64,000 nt of DNA from Cucumis sativus (taxonomy: Eukaryota > Streptophyta > Magnoliopsida > Cucurbitales > Cucurbitaceae), in NCBI RefSeq assembly GCF_000004075.3, contig NC_026657.2:8432001-8496000 (forward strand), in the 5' to 3' direction. The notes beneath the pieces are model-generated. The model worked only from the letters and a program-made list of their open reading frames with translations. It was not told the origin of the DNA and did no database searches. Shown here piece after piece: positions 38,751 through 50,817 of the stretch. Position numbers and translations under genes: made by a program. Each line of letters begins with the position of its first letter. The first letter of the stretch is position 1.

Positions 38751-40718
38751 TCATGAGAAGAAAGACCGTGTCTTGTTGCGTTCCAATCGAGCTTCCCGCT
38801 GGAAAGAAGACACAACACAACATCTCGTTCAAGTTAGAAACTTCATGAACAAAGAATATCTGATCAAGAATTGGTGCGTTATGCTACTATACTACACCAA
38901 CCAAGGATATGTTATGGAACATAGGCCAGAGGATTCTAAGTATCATGAATCACAATAATATTTCTATCTTATATGCCATAGTATCTTTCAGGTCATAGAG
39001 TAATTTTAATCCCCAATTTGCAAAAAGTTTTTATTTTAGACCCGCAAGCTTCAATAACTTCAAATCCAATCTATCATTAATATGGTATTTCATTGTGTTG
39101 CCAATCAACGTATAATTAATAAGAGGTTTTCACATGGAAGAGACAATACACATCACTTGCATATAAATTTGATATCACAAAATGAGTAGTCACATTTTTG
39201 TTGCAGATTTTAACTAGGATAGAATATGTGACATAGAAATTACTAAAACTTAAAAGATCAAAATATAACTTTACTGAAGACCAAGATCATATTTTAACAT
39301 TTTGATGCCTCTTTGGGATGTGCTCATTTGGAATTACAATCTTGGTTAGTAAGTACCATCATCTCAGAAGCCAAATTCCCATAAATAGTGAGCATATGTT
39401 TTTCAGTAACAATGCCACACGTTACAAAATGTTCCATCATTCCAATTTCATGTGATAAATAAGAGTAGAAAATACCTCTTTCTTCTTGCATTCCTTGTAA
39501 ACATCAAAATGTTCTTGACATTTGCTCTTCTCTGAGCTATGTACTTCAAGACCTACAACATTTGGAAAAAGAGATTTTCTCTGATAAGAAGTTCAAAATG
39601 TTCTCTGACATAAAAATAAAATTCCAAATCTACAAAAATAAGTAATCTAAGCACTAACTTCTCATTGGATGGTCATGGAACACCAAAAATAAGCTGCACT
39701 TTAACGATAGTCCTCATTTAAAAATTCAAATTACAAGTTCACTCTGCACATGACTTAACATCCATTACCAACGCATGCTTCCTATGAACAATTTGTATAT
39801 GACCTTTATCCTTGCCTTAAGTTGCAGCTCGAGGCTTCCGCATTAAACATCTTTTTAAAAGTTATTCTGTCCATATGTGGGGTTATGTGTTATATGTAAT
39901 CCGTTATCCTAAATCAAACAAATACATAGGGGGATACCCAGAAAGTTAAAACCCTCTTATAAATATAACTCAAAGAATAAGCCAAATAATGAAATTGGAT
40001 GGGATTGAAAACTAATTAGTTTTGGAGTAGAAGAATGAACCATCCAACTTAGTAATTCCTACTATGACACTTGGCCCCAAGGAAAGGGGGATTATGATCA
40101 TTCGGCTCCAAAATCCTAGTAAAAGCTCCTTTTTCACCATTTCCATAGTTATTAGTTAGAACAGTAAGTGGACTCAAAACACAGCCACTCTAAGAACTCC
40201 GACGAGCGTTTTATCAAGTAATACCCAGGTAAATCCTATTATGTTTTTAAGATTATCATACGATCACTATTCGCTTACTCCTCATCAATTAATCTAAACT
40301 GGATGGAAATAGAAACCCTAGAAAAGTAATCAAACAGGCCAGCCAATATTCAAGTAACAGAGCACAGAGAATCGCCACAAAAATTAGAATTCGCACGATC
40401 ATCGCCAACCACTAATTCGCAAGTTTAACCATAAAAAACACAAGCTGAAAACAATTGATGCACAGCACGCAATCAATCTCAAATGAACCAGTGTAGAACA
40501 AGTCCAAAATCAAATTGTGAGACAACTGGAGCACAGATACCTAAATTTCTGGCGGAGAATTATAGAAAAGCAAAAAAAAAAAAAAGAGAATAACGGAGAG
40601 GGAGTACGAGAGTGAAAGTACATTTGAGGGAAGCGCTGTACTGAGGATAGCAAGGAGAATCGGAAATTCTAGCCGCACTGGGGTACGGCGGAGTTGGATC
40701 CCTGGAAGTGGAAGCCAT
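38751..40718 (-). CDS. COX23: CX9C mitochondrial protein, COX23-like
   Basis: Three exons, 40718-40622, 39552-39476 and 38798-38751, give 73 aa. The sequence reads MASTSRDPTPPYPSAARISD, then a twin CX9C motif: CYPQYSASLKC and CQEHFDVYKEC, followed by a basic tail KKKEREARLERNKTRSFFS. This is the coiled-coil-helix-coiled-coil-helix fold imported by MIA40 into the mitochondrial intermembrane space. COX23 is needed for cytochrome c oxidase assembly and is linked to copper delivery. The second codon block and tail agree with what I recall of plant COX23-like proteins (At1g02160-type). The family assignment among CX9C proteins is good but rests on memory. Confidence 0.93.
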
Positions 40719-42121
40719 GGCGGAAGAACACACTCTGTGTTGGCGGAAAAGAGAGGTCGGTTAAGATGACCGCTTGATATTCCGATTAGAGAGCAAGAGA
40801 ATCAATCTCATTTTATAGGTATTTGTATCGAGCCGGCCCAATCCGGTCCAACCCGACCGATTGTTAAATATGTAATAAGTAATGTTTTTTTAAAAGACAA
40901 AAAAAACCCATTGCATCCATTATACTTGAGTGATTTTTTAATTACCAAGCTAGATAAAAATATTCAATAACAATGTAAATTTTTAAGAAACACATTATTA
41001 AATCTCTTTGAGTTTTATTTTCATAGTTTTTTATATTCTAAAAACAAAAGTTTTCAAAATATTCATACTTTCCTATCTACTAAGGTTTATTGAAGACAAG
41101 CTATCTCTTTCAAGATCCATTGATGTTACTATCAAAGTCTTCTATCAAGATTCATCATAGTTAGACTAGACAATGATATTTTAATATATTTTATAAATAT
41201 TACGATTCATTTTGATGTTTTAGCCCTTCCTTTATTTGTCTTTATATTTTTAAGAAATTAAATTACCATTTAAATTTGTTACATGAAATATTCAATATTC
41301 AACGCTATATATCTAAGAATTTTATATAGTGTTAAGTTTTGAAACAAATGAAACAGAAAGAGAAAAGAAAAACTAGAAGAAATTATTGTATTTCATAAGT
41401 ATATACACTAAAATAATTAGGTTAAAAAGTATTTAGACTAAATGAATAAAAGCAAAAATGGAAAATCAAAATAGAAATTGTAAAAATATACTAAAGTGAT
41501 AAATGACTATTCACTCAGCCCATATATGCATCCCAAAATTAAAATAATTTGATTCTAAAAAATGCTTACTTCATAATCTGATCATTTTATAAACCAAGTG
41601 AAAATTTCCAATGTCAGCTACCGTTTATCCTCCAAACCAATCAAAATACGACATGTCGACTAGCCAAAATCTTCTCCAAAATGAATAAATAAGTGGAGAA
41701 AGTTAGAGGGTAAGATGATTTGCACTTCCCAGTGAAACCAAGAAGTGGACTTTGGGCTCAGTTCAAGTGTCTCCTGCCATCCTCTCTCTAGCTCCTAAAA
41801 AAAAAGAATGTATAGCCACTTTTATTATTGACCTCTTCAATGGAAGCTGATTCTATCTTGCATACTAGCCAAAGAAACCGACACTTCGACCAAAACCGAC
41901 TACTCGTTAGCGTCTTCAATGTTAGGATATGAAAGCAAGGTATAAAAGGAAATAGCTCTATGCTCGAATGTGAGAGCGATAAAATATGTTGTCTCTAAAG
42001 TAGAAGTGAAACGAGGAAGCGGAATGGCTAAGTAAGATTTGGAATCTTTTGTGAAGATGATTCCATTATTTGGAAAAGAAATGAGGAATAGAATAGAATG
42101 AGCTTTAATCATCAGATATAC
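40719..42121. other. Intergenic and 3' UTR of adrenodoxin reductase
   Basis: The promoter of the COX23-like gene is at the left (40719 to about 41000), AT-rich DNA follows, and the 3' UTR of the adrenodoxin reductase gene lies at the right. A frame at 41900-42112 (-) is just downstream of the reductase stop and is not similar to it. No other gene is seen. Confidence 0.55.
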
Positions 42122-45100
42122 TCATTCCATGGCCACCTTCAGTAGCTCTTCCCAAGTGGTTAACTTCTCCCTGGGTTTGTTCTCCAGACTTCCAAGCCTC
42201 TTTTCTACAGAGTCTATCTTTTCCCAAGCGCTAAACGGTACATATCTTACATTTTGATCGTCTAATGCACGTATGAGACCTTCTCTCCCAGGCTTTGGTG
42301 AGCTAAAAAAGGACTCTGATGCTGTTTTATCAAGGTCTTCACATATGCTGGCAACCTGATGAATCAATGACTAACGAAGGTTAAAAATTTAAAATTAGAA
42401 ATATGGGTATATCTATATAAAGCTTTTGGTGCTCAAACTCGGTGAGATAGTTTCATTTTTCATGTTGAAATATTTGTGCGTAGTTGGATCTAGGACATGA
42501 TTGGAATGTAGAACGAAGTTTGAAGTAAAAATTAACTAGACTTCTGGCAGAAATAGTGATATGATCTTGGTTAATCAAGCCACGTTGTAGTGACCAAACA
42601 AGGAGAGAAGGATTTGAATACTCACGGTTTCTTCAGCACAATAGAGATTTGTTGCAATAATTCCACTTGGTCCTCTCTTCAACCACCCACATACATACAA
42701 TCCTTCCTCAAGCTGGATAGCATCTCCAGAAACATTGCTTACAACTCGACCACTAATGTTGGGTACAATTCCTGAAAATCAAACTATCAGCAAAGGGAAC
42801 CCTTTTTAATTTCTTTTCTTTTTTTCTCTAAAAATAATAGAATCAGCAAAGGAAAACACTAGAGAAGAAGTTTTTCCATGGCAACTTGAGGGCATAAATG
42901 AATAGAGAGACATGAGAATAGTTTGTTGGATACATTCGATCCATGGCTTCGTATAAGTGTTCTTGACCACTTGGTAAATCTGAATATCATACCTTTTTGG
43001 TGATCAAAGGGCAAACCATCGATAGGCACTGATTTGTAACCTATACTCTTTAGCACCATCCTATAAAAACCAAGCAATTGATTCTAGATGAGCTTATTTC
43101 CACGGAAAGAAAGAAAGTATTCTATCTGATATGACAAAAGAAAATGTAAATTAATATTCATTATCTCATAGCGCATATTTTTTTAATTTTCAATCATGAG
43201 AAAGGGAATAAGATGTTGACTTCAATGAGTAAAACATATTTGCTTCTGCTGAACAGTTATATCACTCAATAAAATTGAGATCAAAACGAAAATATATTTT
43301 CCCATTACACTCAACTCTCAAGTGTCCTCCTAACAAATATTCTGATGTATAATTTGTTACCAAAGAAAAAAAATTAAAGAAAAAAATAACTAAAAATATA
43401 ACTTAGGAAGAAATTACTGGCAGTCAAGGTCTTCAAACTCCCCAGTACCTCTAGCTATCTGCTTTCCAGGGCTAGAACCTACAGAAGGAAATGGTAGCAC
43501 AAGGACATAAGGATGGGATAGGATGCACGTAATTCTGAAGGATTGTTTGTAATTTTTGGTGATGAGAGAAATTGAAGAAATCGGCTTCCTAATCCAGAAC
43601 ACCTTTCATAAGATTTGCGCAAATTTTCACAAAAGAGTTTTACAGGAACCATCCTACTTACATGAGTGGAGTGCATCTACTAAGGAGACATAAGAAATAG
43701 GACATGGACAATTACCTTCAAGAACTGTCTTCTCAAATCGAACACCAGCAACATGGTCTTTTTTGTCTACTGAACTCAGAAACTCCTCAGGTTTGCGAAA
43801 GAAAACAAAATGCAGTTCACGTAGACCTGTACCAGAATGGGGAGGTCCAGAAGCAGCAGCCTTAGCAAGCAACTCATAAACTCGCCTCTGTATTCGACTG
43901 TTTTTCACCTCTTCCTTTTTCAAAAGACAGTATTAAGACAAAAGTGATGTTGATAAAACAATGAAATGTATATTTGAATGTGTGATTGTGGAAAATCCCC
44001 AAATTTCAGGATCACACTCTTACGCTATGAGACCTGTGCCCTAGATAATTGCGTGACCTGAAGAGATAGGGAACTAAAAAACTATTTACATTCCTTCTTA
44101 ACAGTTACCAGAGCTTCTCATTAGTTAACATGGAGATAACTTGAGTTGAATTATACCTCATCTGTTGGGCTCTTGAGAAGATCGGCTTCCTGTATGTGAA
44201 TGTGCAAGTTCTTAATACCTGCAGTGATGAAATCAAACAACTAATGACATCATTGGTTATGATTGACACAATGTAAATGCAAAATGCAAAAATCAGAAGG
44301 CATAATAATCAAGTACAAAGGTATGCAGATTAAGCTGATAGACAACTTTCATAGTGCTTTCATCTATATGACTGTTCCTTTTACAAGATAATAAAGTTGC
44401 ACGCACAAACACATGAAGAAATTATAGAGTAGTGAAGAGACCATAACATTACATTATAGAGATATGAGTAACACAAACAAGGGTTAAACTTAATAAAATA
44501 AAAAACAGTTGACCACTTAAAACTCACTCTCAATGACAAGGATACAAGAGTATTTCTAAGAAAACATTAAAATCAATTTTTAAAGAGGTTGAGCATTGAG
44601 GACTACCAAGAACTTCACGTAACTCTTTGGCAGTACAAGCTGCCTGCACTGGTCCACGTCTTCCAACCAAAAGAACTTTCCTATATGAGAAATAGTTAAA
44701 ATAAGAAGACAATAGCATTAATCTTAATGCTATAATGAACTCAAAGGTAAGAAACCTTATAGAGCTCTCCTGCAAAGCCTCCAATGCATGACTAGCAATA
44801 TCTGTAGATGCCAATTCTGATGTTGGCCGTAAAAGGATGCGTGCAACATCTAAAGCTACATTTCCCTGGGTAATAGAAATACTTTAATCGTAGTCTGAAC
44901 TAACTTAAAAGCTTCTTGTTTCTTACTGCATCATGGGAATCTATTAGAGAAGTACAGCCCAGAAATGCTTGACAAATTTTTTTATCGTTATTTTAAACTT
45001 AGAACAGAATGGCCTGAAGTTACCTGGCCAAGGATTACAGCTGTATCAGTGGCCTTTAAACCAGGATTTAGGTTTCTGCAATCTGGGTGCCCATTGTACC

Positions 45101-46468
45101 ACCAAACAAATTCTCTGGCTGACTGTATCCCACACAAATCCTGTAGAAGGATACGACATCCAAAATCAACTTGTTGAACTAATAGACTAGTGAATTAGTA
45201 GTTGCAATTTTGTCAATGATTCAGAAAACATAATAATAATAAATAATTTTTTTAGAAAGAACATTCACTATGTTTACAAAATTATCAAGCTAGGAAGAAT
45301 GAAGAAGCGGAAGCAATCCACCAGGAGGCAGTAAACTAGAGGAGCAAAATATACAGTTTTAACTAAACTTACTTCTCCAGGAATCTTGAGACTTCTATCA
45401 CTTTCTGCTCCATATGCTAGCACAACCTAATTAAGCAACCACAATCAATAAGAAAACAAGAAGTAAGCTTTTGGCAGCGTGACTAACAATGAAATGGAAG
45501 ATCTAAGCCAAAACTAACCGTGTGATACAGCTCACGGAGATCCAACAATGAAATGGAAGATCCAAGCTTGATATTACCAAAGAATGAACACCTTTGATGT
45601 TGTGCAACCCGCGTAAATTGATTAACCACAATCTGTTGCAAGATTTTAATAAACTAAGCTCAAATAGGAGAAATATTTTTGCAGTCCAAATAAAACATTA
45701 CTTCTAATTCTTTTTCACAACAAGTAAAGGGAATGTTATTGACGCCATTAAGATTACTTTCCGCTTTAGCACATTTCCTAGAACTTTCTATTACAAATGT
45801 CCATACTTAGGTGAACAACACGTCTGCAGCTGCCATCATCTACCAAACATGCAAGCTAAAATATGTATGAGATTCGTATCTACTAGCTCCAACCAAAGTT
45901 ACAATCTAAGCCATAACTAAAACAGAACAAGGAGAACGCATAGAAATAATTCTGAAAGAAATTCTTTTTCTCAATCGTCCAATATCTTCTAAATCAGTTC
46001 AACAATTTCTTCACAAGCAATTACAACTAATGCTACACTTTCAAAATCTACAAACTAGCGAGAAGAAATAATAACCAAGCTTCACACCTTTGTTTCAGGG
46101 TGATCGGGTGCCACACCGGAGCGCACTAGACCGAAAGGGGTTGGCAAACGATCAATTATATCAACTTGAGCATTGGGAAGCGCCTTCAACAACTATTAAT
46201 GAGCAATTCACAAACAAACAATCAATTTCATCAGTTTTCTCATTTCTTTGTATTTCTCCAAATAAATTAAACTCATAATAAACTCATACTATTCAAATCA
46301 ATGTTAATATATCAGTATCTCCAGAACATAGTAAACAAAAAGAAAACTTACCTTCTCAGCAGTGTAAAAACCAGCAGGTCCACTCCCAACAACGCAAATA
46401 TGAGTAGGATGAGAAGCAAAAGTTGAAAAACTTCTACAAAATAATGCCCTAGCTCTGGATAATGCCAT
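42122..46468 (-). CDS. MFDR: Mitochondrial NADPH:adrenodoxin oxidoreductase
   Basis: Thirteen exons close to 486 aa: 46468-46352, 46192-46088, 45632-45519, 45426-45373, 45140-45024, 44865-44756, 44680-44607, 44218-44157, 43914-43716, 43478-43418, 43060-42993, 42771-42626, 42355-42122. A basic, Ser-rich presequence ([19 protein letters not shown]) precedes the FAD-binding GSGPAG (28-33). [18 protein letters not shown] follows, then the NADPH-binding GQGNVA (168-173) and GRRGPVQAA, where the paired Arg bind the 2'-phosphate. Near the C terminus, [15 protein letters not shown] is the conserved flavin-contact segment. It passes electrons from NADPH to mitochondrial ferredoxin, which feeds Fe-S cluster assembly and biotin synthesis in plants. 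Length and motifs match Arabidopsis MFDR (about 483 aa). All exon phases agree. The exon 9 acceptor has a short A-rich context but is supported by family alignment. Confidence 0.96.
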
Positions 46469-46774
46469 TGCCAGTATCAATAAACTTTAAAGCTCTATAA
46501 TACGAACAATCTAGGATTGCATTTCGCTGCACCAAAACGAAATTGATCGAATTATAAGGTTGAAAACACTAAATCAAGAGATTTAATGCCACATATTTGT
46601 TCTGAATCTCCATTTGCGTTAAGAATTGAATGGAAACTGATACTACGACAAGTTTCCATGTAGTTCCCGGTTTCACTTCTTCTTAAAAATAATAAACTTC
46701 GTCCATTGAGTGTTGGGCAACGATTATATAAAACTAAAATATTCACATGTCACCAACAAATCTGACCTTAACTT

Positions 46775-46972
46775 ACAGTTTCGGCCAGACGAGCAGCGAT
46801 AGAAGCGGCGCGGAGTGGCAATCGACAGGCAGTGAGCGGCGCGGCTTAAAGGACTGCACGGCTGGGCTCGGCTCAGCGAACGTTGGCCGAGCGGGGCGCA
46901 AACACCCGAGGGCGGCGGCTGAAGAGCATGGACTCGGGGTGGGCTGCGTGGTTGAGGGAGGAGAATAAGAAA
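46775..46972 (-). promoter_or_regulatory. GC-rich island upstream of adrenodoxin reductase
   Basis: About 200 bp clearly richer in G and C than anything around it, with many CpG and GCGC words. It starts about 300 bp upstream of the MFDR start codon. On the - strand it ends in ACTGTAAGTT, a strong splice donor, and an acceptor-like GGTGCAG lies near 46530, so it may be a non-coding first exon and core promoter. It contains a 7-bp stem pair GCTCGGC/GCCGAGC with a 13-base loop (about 46866-46892). A short - strand frame through it has only composition-driven residues (Pro, Arg, Ser) and I do not call it. Confidence 0.45.
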
Positions 46973-48312
46973 CAATAATTAGTTTTTCTTAGTTTTTCTT
47001 TTGAAATATTTTGAAACTGCTTCTTAAATAATTACACATTTAAAAGCCCAATATTCACCTTTTCTTTTGCTTATATTTAATTTTTTTAATTTTAATTATT
47101 TGTTTTTTCACGTATTTGCACGGTTTATTAATTTTAAATTTTAAATTTATATTTTTTATAATTAGTTTAAATTAAACAAACCCAAAACTAATGGTGTGTT
47201 TGGATTGTGTTTAATTTAGAAAATAAGTTACTTTTAAAAAAACAAAAGCCGTGGAAGTCATTTAAAATAAATTTTTAAATATATTTTAAACAATTTTAAA
47301 AAAAGTTTAAAAGAAAATAGATCCTTAAAATTATTTTTTCTTAATTTAATTTAAACGAACGAAAATCGATAGTTAATAAAAAATCGAGATCAGAAGTAGA
47401 AATGTTGAAATCTATATACTAAATTGAAACTTCCTAAACTAAAACAAGTTCCAATTTTAAGAGATTAAATTAAACATTTTGAAATTGTTAGTCAATCAAA
47501 ATTCAAGTATTAAAAATGCAATATTTGAAAATTATGAATCAAATAAAAATTAAATTCAAATATCTAAAATAAAAATATATTTATTTTTTTTCTAAAATAA
47601 AAGTTAGAATTCTATTTCATCTATCATTATTATTATTTCGTTCAACCCTCTCATTATTTTATTTAATAACGACTCGTTCTTTAAAATAGAAAAATAAATT
47701 AAAATGTTTATAAGTTATAATAAATTTTTAGAGTTGTATTAATATTATTAATATGTATGGAAGTCTATCTATAAATTTTGTTATATTTTACTAATATTTA
47801 TAAAATATAACTAAATTTGTAATTTAAGAAAATATTTTAACTAAAGAAAGAAACAAAATAATAAGAAATTGGATAAAAAAAATTAGAAAAAACAAGAAGT
47901 AATTAGTGATAGTAATAAAAGCAAGAACAATAATAATTTGGTGACCGTGGTTGTAGAAGCGCGCATCTGCATGGGGTGCTGGAACAATACAAAAGAAAAC
48001 CACTCTTCAAAAATCTCTCATTTTCAATTCAATTTCCTCTACTACAATTGATACTCTCTTTGATTCATCTTTCTCTCTGTGGGGTTGCCTTCTGTTTCCC
48101 CTTTTCCCCTCTCTCACACCTCAATTTCAACCCCATTTTCACCAATCAATGCTTCTTTTTCTTTCTCATACCCTTTTTCAACCCTTCTTCCCACTTTTTT
48201 GTCCATCTTTTCCTCTCAATTCTCTCAATTTCCTCTTCCAAACATGCCATTCTAGGGTTTTAATACACATTACCTGTTCTTTCTTTAAATTCCGTTCAAA
48301 AAACAACCCTTT
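46973..48312. other. Divergent intergenic region before the ROP gene
   Basis: Mostly AT-rich DNA with long A/T runs. From about 47940 it turns pyrimidine-rich (many TTC and CTC tracts to about 48260), which fits the transcribed 5' leader of the ROP gene. The frames there (Ser/Phe/Leu/His-rich) are composition artefacts of that leader. Confidence 0.6.
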
Positions 48313-50817
48313 ATGGCCGCCGCTACTCCTACGGCGGCTACAAAGTTCATCAAGTGCGTCACGGTTGGAGATGGCGCTGTTGGGAAGACTTGTCTTCTCA
48401 TTTCTTACACTAGCAACACTTTTCCGACTGTATGGAATGAACTCTTGTTGTTTTGATTGTTTTCTTGGAATTTATAGTTTATGTGTTTAGCTTAATTAAG
48501 TTTTTGGGTCGATGGGTATTGTGTTAATCATTTGCTTTGGCAGGATTATGTTCCTACTGTTTTTGACAATTTCAGCGCCAATGTTTTGGTTAATGGGCAG
48601 TCTGTGAATTTGGGTCTCTGGGACACTGCTGGTGATTTTCTTTTCCTCTGTTTCTGATAAGCATGCTTAATTTATCCAGTTTTGTTTTTAAACTGTTGGA
48701 TTTTCTTTTCTGGGATTTCTATATTTTCGTATGTGTAAGCTTAAAGCTGATTGCATCTAATAATTGCCACTTCCTGATAACGTTAAAAACCATAACACCG
48801 TGGAAATGGAGTGACGTTTTTTTGGAGATTGAACCAAATTATAAGACAACGGAAGTTTCAAATTGAAGCTAAACGCAAACTGTAATCACTATCGGAATAT
48901 AACAGTAGTTCAACCAGTGTATTATAATAGAATCTGACTATCGTCGTAGAGAGGCATTTTATGTGTCATCAGGAGCTGTATGATAGGAATATGTGAATAA
49001 GTTTTATCAAGTACTTAGAGGAAATTCAGATGCACTTTAAAATGGAACCATGTTACAAAGTTGTTCTTCTAAAAAAAATTTCCAAGACTGCCCAATTCAT
49101 AATAAAGAAAGAGTCCTTGTTCCAAAGGCACTTAATCATATAAATGTTCCCTTTAATTTCCAAAGGCACTTAATCATATAAAAGTGGTATATGAATATTA
49201 AAAGGATACCTTTACAGGTCAAGAAGATTATAGCAGGCTAAGACCTTTGAGTTACAGAGGAGCTGATGTTTTCCTTCTTGCCTTTTCTATTATAAGTCGG
49301 GCCAGCTTTGAAAATATATCAAAGAAAGTAAGTTTAATTCCTGCACGATATTTGGAATGTTTATTATTTTGATTCAGTATTTAGATTCTTCTTGATGTCA
49401 CTTTCTTTTGGAGCAGTGGATCCCAGAGTTAAGGCATTATGCCCCATCAGTACCCATTATTCTTGTAGGGACCAAACTAGGTGCCTTTCTTCTTTAACTT
49501 TAATTTCATTGCCTGAATTATCAATTCCTTCACTCTCAAGTAAAATTCTCATATTCTTTCCTGATGGTTGTTTTTGTGGGCTAGTATAAGAACGCACATC
49601 CACATATGGAAGACGGAACCATCTTTTCTAACTTTTCAGGGACACCAACAGATAAATATGCATGTTTCAATTTCATGTAATCCGAGATAAACGTCTTGAT
49701 TATTGATCTTCTACCTACAAGTCCACACATTAAACCAGTATCTCCACATAGTTAGATATATTTGAAATATGTAAAATGATCCCTGCTCGTGTCTCTAAAA
49801 TGTATATTTCTCATATAGGGGAAGATAGTTCTTGCAGCTCCTATTCGCCCCCCACCCACCCCTACCCCACAAACCTGTTCTTTGCATTTGTGGTATTGTT
49901 CTGATTGAAAGTCGTATGCTGTTACTTGGGATGGCAGATCTGAGAGAAGACGAGCAATTCCTTTTGGACTATCCTGGGGCATGTACAATATCAACGAAAC
50001 AGGTCTTCTTTGGAGCTATTTCATTTTCCTTTTGAATCTCATTTTCCCTTTCTCCAAGTTTTTATGGAAAGGAACTGTACAGATTATCTTTTTTCATATA
50101 TATATTCAGGGGGAGGAACTTAAGAAGCTTATTGGAGCAGTGACATACATCGAGTGCAGTTCAAAGACCCAACAGGTTTTTTATTATTACCTCTTAATAT
50201 AATAGAAACAAAAGATAATTAAACCTCACTTCTGAAAACCTAATCACCTCTTAATATAGTAAAAGCAAAAGATAATTAAACTGTAATTCTGAAAAAACTG
50301 ATTTAAAGCAAATGTTTGTTTGTTTGTTTGTTACAAAATGCAAAGATCAAGAGCTAACCCCTAAGTAACTAACCAAACCAGTTTGGTTGGTTGAACTGTA
50401 CTCATTGGCTAGTTTGATTTTCTGAAGTACAAAAAGGAAAGTGTTGGTCATTTTGGTTTTAAAATAATGAAAAATCTATTGGTTTTCAGATCAATTCAAA
50501 AATAAAACAAGATTTAAGCTATAAACTTTTAATGTGCTAGCATGAATGAGCTCAGTGAGACAAAGCTAGCTTTAACTGAATTTGAAGAGACTTGTTAACT
50601 CCTTTCTCTTAACCTGTGGCCCTTTTTTCTCTTGTTTTGAAGCCAAAGATAACAGTCCTTAAGATAATTTTAGTTTTAGTTTCCTCTCTGCTAAGTGAAC
50701 CTCTTTTTATCAATGCAGAATGTAAAGGCTGTATTTGATGCTGCAATCAAGGTGGTTCTTCAACCTCCAAAAACCAAGAAGCCAAAGAGAAAACTCCCAA
50801 TCTGCAATTTTCTATAA
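48313..50817 (+). CDS. Rho of plants (ROP/RAC) small GTPase, type I
   Basis: Seven exons: 48313-48429, 48544-48631, 49218-49327, 49417-49480, 49938-50002, 50110-50175 and 50719-50817, giving 202 aa. The P-loop is GDGAVGKT (19-26), the effector loop is [13 protein letters not shown], switch II is [20 protein letters not shown], and the nucleotide-specificity motifs are TKLD and ECSSK. The tail is polybasic (KKPKRK) and ends CNFL. A CaaX box ending in Leu indicates geranylgeranylation and plasma-membrane targeting of a type I ROP. The N terminus has about four extra residues ([12 protein letters not shown]) compared with the usual MSxxKF start. ROPs control polar growth, cytoskeleton and NADPH oxidase signalling. 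The exact paralogue is not assigned. Confidence 0.96.

Noticed and set aside
38990-39310. Possible MITE with TTTTAATCC and ATATTTTAAC-type ends in an intron of the COX23-like gene
   Set aside because: The ends pair poorly and no target duplication is visible. It may be an aged relative of the element at 4255-4590.
46724-46975. Pro/Arg/Ser-rich - strand frame in the GC-rich island
   Set aside because: Residue content simply mirrors GC-rich composition and there is no match to the mitochondrial presequence of the next gene, which starts at its own ATG at 46468.
47976-48490. Ser/Phe/His-rich frames just before and over the ROP start
   Set aside because: They come from the pyrimidine-rich leader and from reading the ROP first exon in another frame.
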